A stretch of 44,729 nt of DNA from Spongospora subterranea (taxonomy: Eukaryota > Endomyxa > Phytomyxea > Plasmodiophorida > Plasmodiophoridae), in assembly GCA_900404475.1 (NCBI GenBank), contig OUQQ01000101.1, forward strand, positions 1-44,729. Reading direction: 5' to 3'. Numbering within the stretch: position 1 is the first letter of the stretch; each line of letters starts with the position of its first letter. This document shows, piece by piece, positions 9,848-21,381 of the stretch. The notes under the pieces are model-generated. The model did no database searches, was not told the DNA's origin, and was given only the letters and a program-made list of their open reading frames with translations. Made by a program: the position numbers and the translations under genes.

Positions 9848-12067
9848 ATGCTGAGTTTTGTTGCAAAAGATTCTGTTGCGACGGAAAATACTCTCGAAAA
9901 TGTGAAATTGTTGCTTCTGCAGTCCTCGCAAGCGTTGCATCAAAACGAAATTACCATCAAGTTGGGTTCACTTTGCTATTAACTGCTCAGGTAGAGTGAG
10001 TCGTTGAGCACAGAACTCTGATGGCGGCCCGTGATAAATTTAAAGAAGAACGAGATAAACGACCGTCTCCCGAGGAATTTGAGGTGCTTCATCGTCAGTT
10101 AAACGCCCAACTAGATCGAGCGAAACAGGATCGCATACAAATCAAGCAAATGCAAGATATTTCAGGCAAGCATGTGTTTTGAACATCAAAATGATTTCCA
10201 ATACTGTTAACAGAAAAGCAGGAATCTGTTCTTGCTCAAACAGAACAAAGCTTGCTTGATGCTAACGCTGCTAGGAGTGATTTAGTGGGTAAAGTGAAGC
10301 TCTTGTCCGCTTCTTACGCCGACGTCCAATCCTTATCGAAGGTACATTTTCTTTGTTTTCCACTTCCTACCTGATTTTTGCATAAGGATTTGGCAAGGCA
10401 ATTGACTCTTTCGAAAGAGGAAAATGCCAGATTATTAGAACAAATACACCTGAAAGATGAGGATCTACAGAAATGTTATCAAAGGGTGGTGATTACAGAG
10501 TCTAAGCTCAATATGCTGTGTCGTTAACATTTCAATAGTTGCAGACATCCATTTCGATGCAGGGCGAGCTTAGGACCCAACTTGATACGAATGGCGCTAT
10601 AGATCCATTCCTGAAGGTATGATGCCAACATTGCATCTTAATTATCGTTCATGCCAATTGGTTCAGGACAATCGTGAACTTGCTCATCTCACGAGGATAT
10701 ACTTGTCTGTCACCAGTGTCAAAGAAGACGACGTTTCCCCTGAAGACATGCTTCTCAGCATTGAGCAGCATATCAATAATCAAAACATCAATGTTGGTGG
10801 CGTTGCTATTTTCCTCCTTTTTTGTAATAGTCCCCTTTTCAGGGCGTGCTTGGGGGCGAATATAGCTCGCTCATTAGCCGGATTTACTCCTGTTGCAACG
10901 GACGAGAGTGTAATGGTGCATCTTCGCTAGAAATGCTTCAATGTATTGCCAACGATCTATCAAACCAGCAGGTTATCTTACACTACCCTTGCCTGATAAG
11001 AGTCTAAGCCAATTGTTAGTGTTATTGTAAATCTTCGGAAATCAATGCCAACATCGACACAAATGTTTCTGAGGGATTTCGTTCAGCAGATTCTGAATTG
11101 TCTATTATTTCACATCTTTATTCGCGAATTCCTGACATATCAAACGACGATGTTGCCTCCGTTGGAGATATGATCACCGCTATTGGGGATTGTCTTTCAG
11201 GCCGTCTGGACCGGACAGTAAATCTTCGTAGTCTCGTTTGCCGCTGCCATGGGCTCCTAAACTTTATATAGGCAACGATGGCCCTGGTGGCCTCCGCGGT
11301 CGATCTTGATGTCACGTCCACATCGCAAAGTGAGTGTAACTCAGTCGTTTGTCGCAACGAATGTCAAGATCTTCGGTTGCAGGTTAGTGTTGCTGGCATA
11401 ACGTGACAATATGTTTACGATATTTAGCTGAAAGATTCTTTGGACTCTTTGCGCGACCTAAAAGTGGAATCCAAAGAGTTGAAGGTCAGCTTGAGTCGTT
11501 TGCAAAATAAGGTATAATTTTTCAAGTCGTCACCACAGATTCCCTTATGCGCTTTTTAGTATGCGGAAACCGAGAGTCAACATTCTACTGCCGTAGAAGA
11601 ACTGCAAAGGGTAACAAGTCGCTGTAATGCACTACAATTGCAGGTGAAGATTGTCAATTTGCTGGTTTTCTGCATCACCTACTTTCATTTCACAGCTAGA
11701 TACATCTATCAGTTCGTCTTCAACTTCTCAGTGTGGCATATGTGAGTCACGAAATCTCATGCTGAGAGAATTGGAAGAACAGGTGCTCTCCGCACTTCAA
11801 GATTCAGAACTCCTGCAGGTAAAGTGCATGGTTTAGAAACCACATTTTTGATTGCACCTATACTGGGAATTCCAGGCTCAAATGATAGAATTACGTGGAA
11901 CAGTTGCTGAGCAAACGGCAGCGTTAGAGGAAAAGGATTTCAGGATTGCTCAATTGCAAATACTATCACATTCACCGCGTTTACCAATTATTGATGAAAA
12001 TTCTCCCTGGCAACCAAGCCAGACCTCAATGTGTGAAATTTCGACAAAGTTCACGACTAATGTATAA
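9848..12067 (+). CDS. Unrecognised coiled-coil protein, 13 exons
   Basis: The model is 9848-9960, 10014-10165, 10214-10341, 10387-10485, 10539-10616, 10667-10792, 10843-10971, 11020-11217, 11272-11382, 11428-11511, 11560-11643, 11696-11818 and 11876-12067. It gives 538 residues with every junction in frame. Introns are 45-57 nt. Intron 2 (10166-10213) begins GC after CAG, a probable GC-AG intron. Introns 3-12 are all phase 0. The N-terminal 180 residues form a charged coiled coil (DKFKEERDKR, EKQESVLAQTEQ). The middle is Ser/Asp/Ile-rich with repeated helical SLISRIYS-like and SIISHLYSRIPD segments. Cys pairs occur (CYCKSSE, CRNEC, CGICESRN). The C-terminus is coiled again. No signal peptide or membrane segment is seen. 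I do not recognise the family; a cytoskeletal or tethering role is only a guess. Confidence 0.7.
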
Positions 12068-12746
12068 AATGGTGTTATAATATACATTTAGATGTGTGTC
12101 ATGAGGTTCGTCAAACACAGCGTTGAACCAGATACCTATATAATTACTTTTTTTTTGCAACATCTCCACAAGGAAGTTTTACATGGACATTAGCGCCGCT
12201 GATTTTAATGTAAACAGCTACCTTGATCAACGGAACCCCTGAACTGTAATTACTTTTGATCATCAGAGAGTGCCAAAGAAAATCATGCAGACGAGATAGT
12301 GTCGTGACTAAAAGCCGGATCACCTGACCATATTGGACATCGATACATGAGCGATCGCTTTGTCAACAAATCAACGACCCGTTGGATGCATGGAATTTCC
12401 TACTCGTACTGCCGCTACTTCTTCTATCCGGGGCCAACCCGCTGTGCTTCGATGATGTTGGTTTCTTCATTGTTTCACTGCAATAGTGTCGTGGTTGTGC
12501 ATGTTCTTCGCGCGTCGACGTACTGCTCATGAATGCTGTTGATCGACGTGGTCCCACTGGCAACAGTCAAGCCAAATGTTAAGCTGGTTCATGGCGAAGC
12601 TGGGCTTGACCCCCCCGTTTGTTGAGTCACGTCCACGGGGTCGCATCAACAAGGACGGGTTGCTTCCGCTTGACCGAGCAACTCGTGCGCCTTGGGATCT
12701 CAACTCAGTAGTACTGTATCTGCTCAGTTTGGTTCTTCAGACCTCC
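12068..12746. other. Intergenic, nothing resolved
   Basis: This 0.7-kb gap separates two plus-strand genes. A nine-base T run near 12148 and AT-rich sequence follow the stop of the upstream gene and suit a 3' end. The frame of the SET gene is open upstream to about 12576 without a convincing protein, so this is probably 5' untranslated sequence. I see no further gene. Confidence 0.35.
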
Positions 12747-14432
12747 ATGTCCATGAAGCAACGATCTTCCGCGACCAAAGCCGAAAAAACGTTGCAGGAT
12801 TCTGGGAATGACGCTGGTAGCACCTCGAAGGCCGGTCCCGACGAGCACGTTGTGGAGAGATCGCCTCGTTATGCGACATTATCTGCTGATAACAAGTCAA
12901 TGAAGCTTGGAGCCGTGCCACCGTTGACGACGATAAAATGGAAGGCGAATGCGTTGACCGGTTTGATGGGGGCGCTATTATGTCTTCTGATAGCGTTCGG
13001 AGTCTTCATGGTTAAACGACCCTTGGTCGAAGTTGAACATATGGAGAATGAAGACTTGGGCGACATATCTACACTGGTTGAATGGGTTGAAAAAAACGGC
13101 GGCGACGTAAATGGTGTCGAAATCTATGAGGATGAACATGGCGACCGTGGCATCATGTCAAATCGGGAGTTAGAAGAAGGGGAAGATATAGCTATCATAC
13201 CGTCAAAATTGGTTATCGATGAAAAGACAGTTCGTAACGACCCAACAGTGCGGAAAGTTATGGAAATACTCGGAGATCTTGATGAAATAGGTCATCCTGT
13301 TTTGCTGTCCCTTTTCACTAATCTGACCTGTTATTTCAGCGGAAATGACCGTTTTTCTACTAGCTAGGGCCAATGACCCAAAGTGGAGCACCTACATCAA
13401 CACCCTACCGGAATCTCCAACAACGCCGCTGTTTTGGGAAGAAGAAGATATCAAGCTAATGCAAGGATCGATGATAATTGAAATGCTCTCTGATCTGGAA
13501 GATATTCTATCGGAACAATTCGCCGCCGTTTCCCAGGTGATTCCTCATTTGACCCTTGACCAGTATACTCTGACCTGGGCGAACGTCAACGGTTAGCCAA
13601 TATTTATCACGTGAGAGGACTTAACACTGATCGCCTGGCGTATTTACAGCTCGCATTTTCGCGCTTGATAAAGATGGCGATAAAGTTTCTGCACTTCTGC
13701 CCTTTATAGATATGGTTAATCACGATGGCGAGCCGAATGTTGCGATCGGCTATAATGCAGACCTTGATTCTGTCGTCATGTCTACGCTGAGTGGGATTTC
13801 GGCAAACGATGCACTTTCCTCGTTCTATTACAATGCAAGGTAAAAACAGGTTTTTAGATTGTCATTTGCTGAGAGGCTGAGAACGCTTATTGTGATCCTG
13901 TAGCAATTCATATCATCTCTTCTTCCAAGGATTTACTTTAGCCGACAACGATGATCATCTGTCGTGCGAGATATCTTCTGGAGACGCCTCGTGTCTGTTT
14001 GAAACCGTTGGGGAAAACCCGGATTTCTACGAGTCATTTGTCGACTGTATCGAATCGCTACGAACAACTGATTCAACTCCTGTGAACAATGATAAATCCG
14101 CTCTGGCGCTAGTAGCAGAGTCGACCATGACATCGTTGAAGCAGTTTCCTAATTCAATCGAAGAGGATGAGGAGCTGCTAGAATCAGAAGATCTCACTGA
14201 TCTTCAAATCAATGCAGTTCGAGCTAGGCGCGACGAGAAGCTGTGCCTGAAAAAGGTCAGGTTGTTCTCTGAAGACGTACGAAATGCAATGGAGACTGGA
14301 TTGTGGGATGATATTGATCGAGTTGTTGCCTTGTCTCCAGAAGGGACGGCGTACATACGATCATTGAAAACCGTGACCGCTACCACTTCAACAACCGGCG
14401 AAACCATTGAGTCCAGTATTGATCTGATTTAA
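12747..14432 (+). CDS. Membrane-anchored SET-domain lysine methyltransferase (SETD3/LSMT-like)
   Basis: Exons are 12747-13290, 13340-13591, 13650-13839 and 13904-14432, giving 504 residues; introns are 49, 58, 64 nt. Residues 68-90 form one hydrophobic helix (LMGALLCLLIAFGVFMV), so the enzyme is probably a signal-anchored membrane protein. The split SET domain follows: GDRGIMSNRELEEGEDI near the start, then RANDPKWSTYINTLPESP (insert region), then FIDMVNHDGEPN with the NH core motif, and SFYYNARSNSYHLFFQGF. These are typical of the SETD3/RuBisCO-LSMT class, which methylates lysine or histidine on non-histone proteins using S-adenosylmethionine. The C-terminus may correspond to the substrate-binding domain. 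The start is uncertain because the frame is open upstream; 12747 is the ATG nearest the recognisable protein. A transmembrane helix in this class is unusual. Confidence 0.85.
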
Positions 14433-14516
14433 TCTAGCCTTTGAATAAAATCGGCTAATGTCCATTCACGTGCCGGGTGTTGACAAATGTCTTGCGTTGT
14501 ATTGTCAGGGTACAAA

Positions 14517-16048
14517 TTAGGCTGATTCGGCAGTTGGGCATAAACCAGGAAGAATCATATCTAAATATGTAAGAACTGTATCGGCGACAAGATCGCTGTC
14601 TTTCATGACAAACGCATGCTTCACATCAAGAAGATCGTCATATACGATATGAGTCGCTCCCGGAATTGAGCTCCGAAGGTGCTCCATTAGGGTAACCCCG
14701 ACCTGCACGTTGATTAGCTAAAGAAAAATATCTCGGTCATAAAAACCGACGTATGGGTCTGATCTTGTGAATAAAAATAGAGAGCTATCACTGTGTTTGG
14801 TAAGCGCTTTAACTTGTGACTGATTGAATTCACGAATTTGTCTCAGCTCATGATTCACTAAGGAGAACCCATTCCGAACTATAGAAACAAATTAGAAGAT
14901 GCTGAAGATGAAGAGCATCCTCAACTACCAGAGTGTGAGTTGAAATGATCTCCGATCATTGTGGCTTCATCTTGAATTGAAGGCAACAGCTTGGACAATA
15001 AGAGCTTGATTGGCGAAGGAATTAAGGAAATACAGAACCCAAGCGATTCATACAAAATCGGGGTTCTAAGAACCTTGACCGGCCAAGACCTGAGAAAGTC
15101 CCACAAGGTTGAGCAGAGGGTTCGTCAAAGTAAGAAGGCACATAACACTTCAAGATTGCAAAGAGCTGGGAACAAGAACACATTGCTGACTATTGGAAGG
15201 TCCGGTCGTTGGTTCAATATTTCCATAACCTAGGAACCGTCAACAGATCTGAATGTCAAAAAAAGACAGCACACCATGTAGGCGCCGACGGAATGTCCAA
15301 GGAGCACAAGCTTGGTTTCGGGATCCTTCGCAAGGATTGACTCCATATAGGAGATTTTTAACGATATCTGTTCATCAAGCTGCACAGTTCAATTGAAAAA
15401 AGGTATCACACCAATGGATATTGCGACAAACACTGAACAATCTCCCGTTATTATGGTCTTTGAAACTAAACCCGGCATGGCCCACTATATGAATAACTCA
15501 ATGAACGACTGACACGTCGTATGATAAAAGTGGTCCTGTACCTGCATGAACCGAAATCGTATCTTGCAATCGGTTGGCAAGCTGCTCCATGAACCGGCGA
15601 TAGAACGGTAAAACCGACGGATTTCCTGCATACCGACAAAAGGGTCAGATGCAGCTGCCGCCAAGGCTATTGCGGGTCAGCAAGATTTTTCGCAAAAATA
15701 CTAGGAAGAACGACACCACATCCACAAAGAGTCGTTTGCGATAATGAGCTCACCGGGGAATACAACTACTGTATGAGATGATTTGGCGGTGGAACCTGAC
15801 AGTGGAGCGGGCTCCTTGATTAACACGTCTGTGACGATATGCTCATCGCCAAGTGGAAGCGATACGCTCCTCATGTCGATTCGTGACCGGGATTCCGGTC
15901 CCGCGGGCTGTGCAAAGGGTTCCGCCATCGCCATTGTTGTCAGAAACGGAATCTTGGCCTGGACTGCCTTGCAGACTTTACCCAGCGCGGAGATTTTCAT
16001 CAAGTCTAGAGCACTCTGGAGGAAACCGTTCCCGATTCCCGACCGCAT
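14517..16048 (-). CDS. Lipid droplet-associated serine hydrolase (LDAH family)
   Basis: Minus-strand exons are 16048-15754, 15625-15542, 15484-15432, 15379-15275, 15229-15147, 15089-14929, 14878-14751 and 14702-14517. All are in phase, giving about 364 residues. LDAH-type alpha/beta hydrolases sit on lipid droplets and act in neutral lipid handling. The family order is clear: oxyanion segment VVFPGNPSVLPFYRRFMEQL, then AVGHAGF, the nucleophile elbow LVLLGHSVGAYM (Ser near residue 174), DLPIVSNVFLFPAL, the acid segment TRSDPYVG (Asp near 301), and the catalytic His in DVKHAFVM (near 332). Introns are 45-57 nt except the first (128 nt), which could hide a small exon. The start is uncertain: the frame stays open to about 16093, but the first ATG is 16048. 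Confidence 0.88.
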
Positions 16049-17459
16049 TTCTCCAAAGTGATTTTGATGTCCGCCGTTGCCCTTTGAATACACTTAAGGG
16101 AATAATTCGGAGCAGCAAAAACACCCCCCCTTCGATGCAAAAAAAAGGAAACTCTAACCAACGTTAATTTATGAGACCCTGTCTGCCAGTTATTAGCGCT
16201 TAACATTTTCTTGTACGAAGATGGATCAAAAGCTCAAAACGTAGCCTGGAGAGTTCGAAACACCGCCTTTTTCCACCAGAAACCTCGTCCCCGACACCAA
16301 AATGAGCTTGTAACGCTTGTACGACATTGACACGATCACTAATAATTACACAACGAACAGAAAAACGCAAAACGGTGAAAATTTCAGTTCTCGAAGCGTC
16401 TTGTTTCCATGAACTGATTGCATAGAAGAGAAGGTGCTACTTGAGCGATTCGAGGACATGTTTTCAAAACATCCTTAGAGTTTGGTGGGGTGAAATGCAT
16501 TCACTTTCTATTCAGTGACCATAGACCAGATTTACTGCTCACCATTGTGATGGATTTCTTTCTCCTATCGCACTTCTGCTACGTTGAGTAACTTGCCGCT
16601 CGGGGACGCGTAGGGTTGAGGTTGGCCATCATCAAACGGGAGTTGGATACGAGACAGGTTCATTGTGTGGTAAACTGGAAACGCTTCTCGTTCACATTAA
16701 CCCTTGTCACTATTTCATGGCCAGCCTCGACCTTGCGCATCCCGCTCTGCAAGTGAATTGCTTGTGCACGCGCCACTAAGACCCTTCCCAAATCTGTGTA
16801 TATACGACGTTGAAGGTTTCATTGCGACTCGTTGATTTCCAAAAAGGCTCCTGTAAGGTGTTTGTATAGTGATTATGATTGCCAAGCGCATCATCAAGAT
16901 CGTGATGCTCACTTGTTTGATGTTGTCGGGTTTTGCCGATCGTGATTTTGAAAGCGTTCCTGATGGCCAATGCCCAAACGGATACCGATTTTCTTCAAGG
17001 GCAAAAGCTTGCATTCAAGACGCCATTATGAATTGATGATCGCAAGTCTATACACAATCAGTTGCAATATCCGGATATATTCAAGCTGTTTACTTCGATC
17101 GGATATAAGATAAACTACTAGATTTTGCCCCGATTCCTGACAATGATTGTTAATGTAGACGAGTAATGAATACTTCTCGATTTGAATGAGTAGTGAGACG
17201 CGAGAGCCTGATCGCACCTTTGGACTCGGGCTGCCGAGTAACGATAGAGTCTGATCGCCCTGAACTCACGAGTCTGATCGCGGAGAGCCTGGTCGCGCTT
17301 CTCGACTCGGGCTCGGGCTCACGGTGAGTCGGTGACTCGTAATTGGCGCGCGGATTCCAATTTTGATTACTTGGGGTATCGGTTGGCAATTTAGCGGACG
17401 GCAAACAACCCGCTGACGCGCCTTGCTCAGTTTGGTTTATCTGAAGCGCCCTTCTGGTA
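16049..17459. other. Divergent intergenic region
   Basis: This 1.4-kb gap lies between the divergent starts of the LDAH gene and the RRxS-rich gene, so it should hold both promoters. No coding frame with family resemblance or exon-like structure was found. Its right part (17190-17345) is GC-rich and internally repeated; see the separate repeat entry. Confidence 0.4.
17203..17296. repeat. Short imperfect 12-mer repeat upstream of plus-strand gene
   Basis: Four copies of GAG(C/T)CTG(A/G)TCGC lie at 17203, 17247, 17270 and 17285. They are interleaved with GACTCGGGCT-type elements at about 17223 and 17304. The cluster ends 160 bases before the ATG at 17460. The clustering, orientation and GC content differ from the surroundings. 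It could be a minisatellite or a set of transcription-factor sites; the sequence alone does not decide. Confidence 0.55.
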
Positions 17460-19581
17460 ATGGTATTAGTGCTGTCTGAAGATGAAACATTGGTCCGCTT
17501 GGGTCGTTATTACCCGGATCTACCGTTTCGCAGCCTAAAATCCGCCACTCCCGTTCAAATTCTGACCGCATTCAACGCTCTTATTTTGAAAATCGATGGG
17601 GGATTGAATTTTTGCTTCTCGACCGTCAATGAGCGAACCCATCAGCGATTTCTCGCGTAAGCCCATCAGATCAAGTTTGTTGTTTAGTTTTTGATGCTCT
17701 TGTAATCACGGCCAGTATACCAAACTCTGCGTCTGTTTTAGGTCAATGGATGCTCTTAATTTGAAGGCTTCTGCTCCATCACTGGCAGCTCTGGTCCGGA
17801 TCGATAAATCCGCCCTGCAGCTTGCGTTCAACGCTCTCCTCGACAAAATTGAACAAAGTCGTGATCCGAAGCCTAGACCGCAGGCAGTACTCCTTCGATT
17901 TGTTTCCGTTTATATTAATGACGATGGTTTTCAAATCTATAGGATGTTGCACAATCTTTTCTAGAAGTGCTTGGAAATACGAACCAACGTTCACCACCGA
18001 AACGGTCTCGTCGTGCTAGCATGGCTGTAGGCGGGGGAACGACCCTGGGGAAAATCTCTGGCTCACGCCGAACCAGCTTGATGTTAACGGGAACTTTAAA
18101 AAACATGGCGTCGTCGCGTCGTACCAGTATGGCAATGAGGCGAACGTCAACCGCGTTCAAGTCGGCGACTTTACCCACCGACACCGCGCTATTGAACCCG
18201 GTTACTCTTAAGAAAGCCAGCCACATCGATAATAAGTTTTCCAAGGAGAATAACGACAGTACTGTCCCTTGCGTCGAACAGTTGTTTGACGACGAACACG
18301 ATCCCTTTGAAACCAAAAGTAATCATGTACTGTTCTGCAGGGTTTTTTTGGCAATGCTGTTTTTTTGTTTAAAGTTGTTGTTTACAATAGTTTCGATCGT
18401 AGCGTCCAATGAATGAATTTCGATTTCAGAAAATTTTTCATTTCTTACCAATCTTGATTTGTTTGTAATGGTGGCCCTTTTGACAGCAATGCTCATCAGC
18501 ACGCCTGTGCTCCCGAGCAGGTCGAAGCCTACTAGGCCAACGTCATCTTTGTCCGCTCTTCCCATTACATCTTCAAATGCTCTCATCGCCGACAACGCAG
18601 AGGAATCTGACGCGTTTATAACCAAAGGTTTGCAATGTTAAAAAAGTTGACCGATTTAATCAACGTTCCGTGGTTCCTCAAATTTTCTGTTTTGTTTTGT
18701 CAAATATTTGTCTGCTCAAACTACATAATTTGACGTGGAAGTTTGTATTCGCAGCCTTGTTAGCGAGGACGCCATGCAATGTGGGTCGGAATTCAAAAGT
18801 TGTGTTACAAGAATGTCTCCCACCTGAAGTAATCCAGTTAATGGATTCTCTGCCCAAAGAACACATTGTTCCGCGTGCTGTGAATTTCTCTCCGGTCCCG
18901 CCACGTTCTGCAACGGTAACGCTGTTGTCCGACGATGACGATGTACCTATTAGGGCAATGGCTGCGCTCAGGCTCAACGCCAAAAAAGGTACCAATCTCT
19001 ATCATTGCTTTGAGTGGTCGTCCAATATTGTTTGTTAGCAATTTCTTTGAAAGGATCATCAGCAAACGAGTGCGCACAGACAGACGGTGACAAAGCAGAT
19101 TCGCGACTGATTGATGAAAGTACATCATAACCTTCCATATGTTTCGTCCCTTTATTGAACTGTTTTATCAGACTTTGACCGATCTGCAACGAAGGAAAGT
19201 CGTGCACCGAAAAAGCCGACCTCTGAAACGACCTCAGGCAGAGACACTAAACTGGCTGGGAAAAGTTCGAAAGAAAACCGGGACCCTATTCCGGAAGATG
19301 AGGATAGGAAAAAGTCGGGGAGAAAGACAAAGTCAACACGCGAATCCAGGAGGTTGGCTCGTGAGCAGCGTTTAAAAGAGCTGGAGTCAACGCCCGTGAA
19401 AACCGGATCAGCGGAGTTGAAGCTGATGATCGACACAATGCAGAATGACCTCACTGCGTTGAAAGAACGCTACGACAGTCTGGCAGTTGACGACGTCGAC
19501 GGCTCGATTGTAATACGTGATGGGCGTTTGCGCCGGATCAGCGCCTATATTTCGAAATGGAAAGATCGCAGGTCTTCCTGA
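17460..19581 (+). CDS. Unrecognised protein with RRxS repeats and C-terminal coiled coil
   Basis: The model is 17460-17656, 17742-17886, 17943-18318, 18430-18627, 18755-18988, 19039-19119 and 19172-19581, giving 546 residues in one frame. Introns are 85, 56, 111, 127, 50, 52 nt. The N-terminal 110 residues hold two related helices, each containing an AFNAL(I/L)xKI pattern (ILTAFNALILKID and LQLAFNALLDKIE), which suggests an internal duplication. A basic region then carries four RR(A/T)S motifs: RRASMAV, RRTSLML, RRTSMAM and RRTSTAF. These fit basophilic kinase sites (PKA or Aurora type). The tail is Lys/Arg-rich and ends with a short coiled coil (AELKLMIDTMQNDLTALKER). No membrane segment is seen. 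A chromosome, spindle or cytoskeletal scaffold is possible. I do not recognise the family. Confidence 0.7.
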
Positions 19582-19634
19582 AAGCTTAAATACATTAAAC
19601 TCTATTAAAGCCCTATTGTAAACACTGAATAGTT

Positions 19635-20644
19635 TTATTTTCGTTTTCCGGCTGACGCCCTGGACTGCTTTCCGGGCCTGCCTTTCTTCTTGATCGTCCA
19701 CTTTTTGCTGCGCACAGTGTCGTCAACGGTCATATCATTCTGTTTTTTGACACGTTTTCCAGCTCCGGAACCGAACTTCTCGTTCTTATATTGACGCTTC
19801 TTGGAGATGGTGTTTACAGGGCCCTTCTTGGGTTTCTTGACCATTTTCTCGGCCTGCTTCATTGCGGCATCGAAACTTTCCGCCGTCAGCGCGTTAGTCT
19901 TTGCTTCGCTTTTCCATGTATTGATGGCGGCGACGTTCATCTTTTTCAGTCTCGCCTTCTCCTGAAGCTTCTCGGCCTGCGCCTGTTTTGCGAACTTCTT
20001 GTTTTCGGCGACACGCTTGTTTTCAGCGATCTGATCAATGGCAGCCGATTCGTGGAGCAGCTTGCGTTTGATCTTAGCCATGTGCTCGTCCGACTTGACC
20101 ATCTCGGCGAAGAAATCAGCTGGCCGTTTGTAAGGAATCTTGACCTACGAGCATGTCAACATTGGGGTGACAAGATCGAACGACTGTTGAATTGTAAATT
20201 ACTACCTGGTCCAGACGATCAAGAGCTTGTTTAACAGAATTGAGGGAAATTTCATAACTAATCATCTTTGTCAGATACAAAAGGATCAAATGAATGCGGC
20301 ATTCGATTTTTACAATTTCACTTCACGATCGAGATCGTTATCGGCCGACACATCGACTTCATGAGTGCTTGTGATAACGAGGGTTTCTGCCCAAGGAAGG
20401 CTATCGGGCAATCGAATCTGTGTGTTAATTATGAGAAAACGACGCATTGAAATTCGGCGAAGCGCCTTTTCCCGACCTGGTTCAAGCAATGGTTGAGGGC
20501 GGCCTCATTGCGGATTCCGTTGTTGGACGATGGAGCAGTAACATCCGCAACGGTTGAGAATGGCGCTTCGATGTCCGACGAAGCCGCATCATCGTTATTT
20601 GCAGCCAAACTAATGGCGGCCGCGAGAGCTGCACTGTAATCCAT
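19635..20644 (-). CDS. rRNA-processing protein EBP2
   Basis: Exons on the minus strand are 20644-20477, 20417-20322, 20265-20206 and 20144-19635, all phase 0, giving 277 residues. Introns are 59, 56, 61 nt. EBP2 is a nucleolar factor needed for 27S pre-rRNA processing and 60S subunit assembly. The conserved core reads IRLPDSLPWAETLVIT, then DREMISYEI, then VKIPYKRPADFFAEMVKSDE, which is the hallmark of the family. A helical Lys/Glu region and a highly basic tail follow, with KKRQYKNEKFGSGAGKR matching the family's RRYKNxKFGxG motif. Human EBP2 has 306 residues. The N-terminal part is Ala- and Asp-rich and poorly conserved, as usual. Its 3' end lies only 53 bases from the stop of the converging plus-strand gene, so the two transcripts may overlap. 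Confidence 0.94.
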
Positions 20645-21381
20645 TATTTGCTGAAAGTATCGGGTACTTGATTTACCAGGGCAGAGAGACCTGTTATTTC
20701 TGCAAGGAGATAGTCGCGCAGTCCGTCCACGGACCAGAGAAGTCCGAGGTCTGATTTTCGGCATAAAAATGTCGTGTCGACACAAAAATCGCTCAGCACA
20801 ATAGTCGTGTGCTGCCCCTGATTGCCGACGAGTTAATGCTCTCGCTGATTATGCCAACCAGCTGCGTCCAAGGGGATTCAGCGAATCCGGCTGCATGACG
20901 GTTTGACGTCAAGAACTTCCAGGATAAAAACCATATCTTGCGAAAATAAGATCGCAAACTTAGTGCCAGATCTGTTGTCTATAAAAAACCCATTGGCAAA
21001 TATTTTTAGGATGGAACCGTTTGTTCAATTTATCCTATTACAATGCACTGATTCAACAAATTGTCCTCGACCGTTAGTATTTTTCGGCTGACTGCCCGAA
21101 ATGTCCTTCTCAGTAGCTTTCTGAATCACACTTTTCGCAAGTTTTAAATAATGCATTCTTTCGCAGAAGAAATGCACGTAGAAATATTCTAATGAACCCT
21201 TCATTTCTCGCTTAGAATACAGATCAGCCATATCATCAGGCGCTCTGCCCACTGCCTTCTAATTATGTTCCAGCAAAGTGTAATTCCTGTTAGCTCCAAA
21301 TAGGCATATAATAAGAGATTTCTCATTCTTTCGTGAACGGTTTGGAACGACTCGTATCGATCTTGTTAGTACGAATGGTCA
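20645..21381. other. Intergenic, nothing resolved
   Basis: This is the upstream region of EBP2. A minus-strand open frame at 21252-21025 (75 codons, highly charged) matches no family, and no start or partner exons were found. I see no other structure. Confidence 0.3.
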
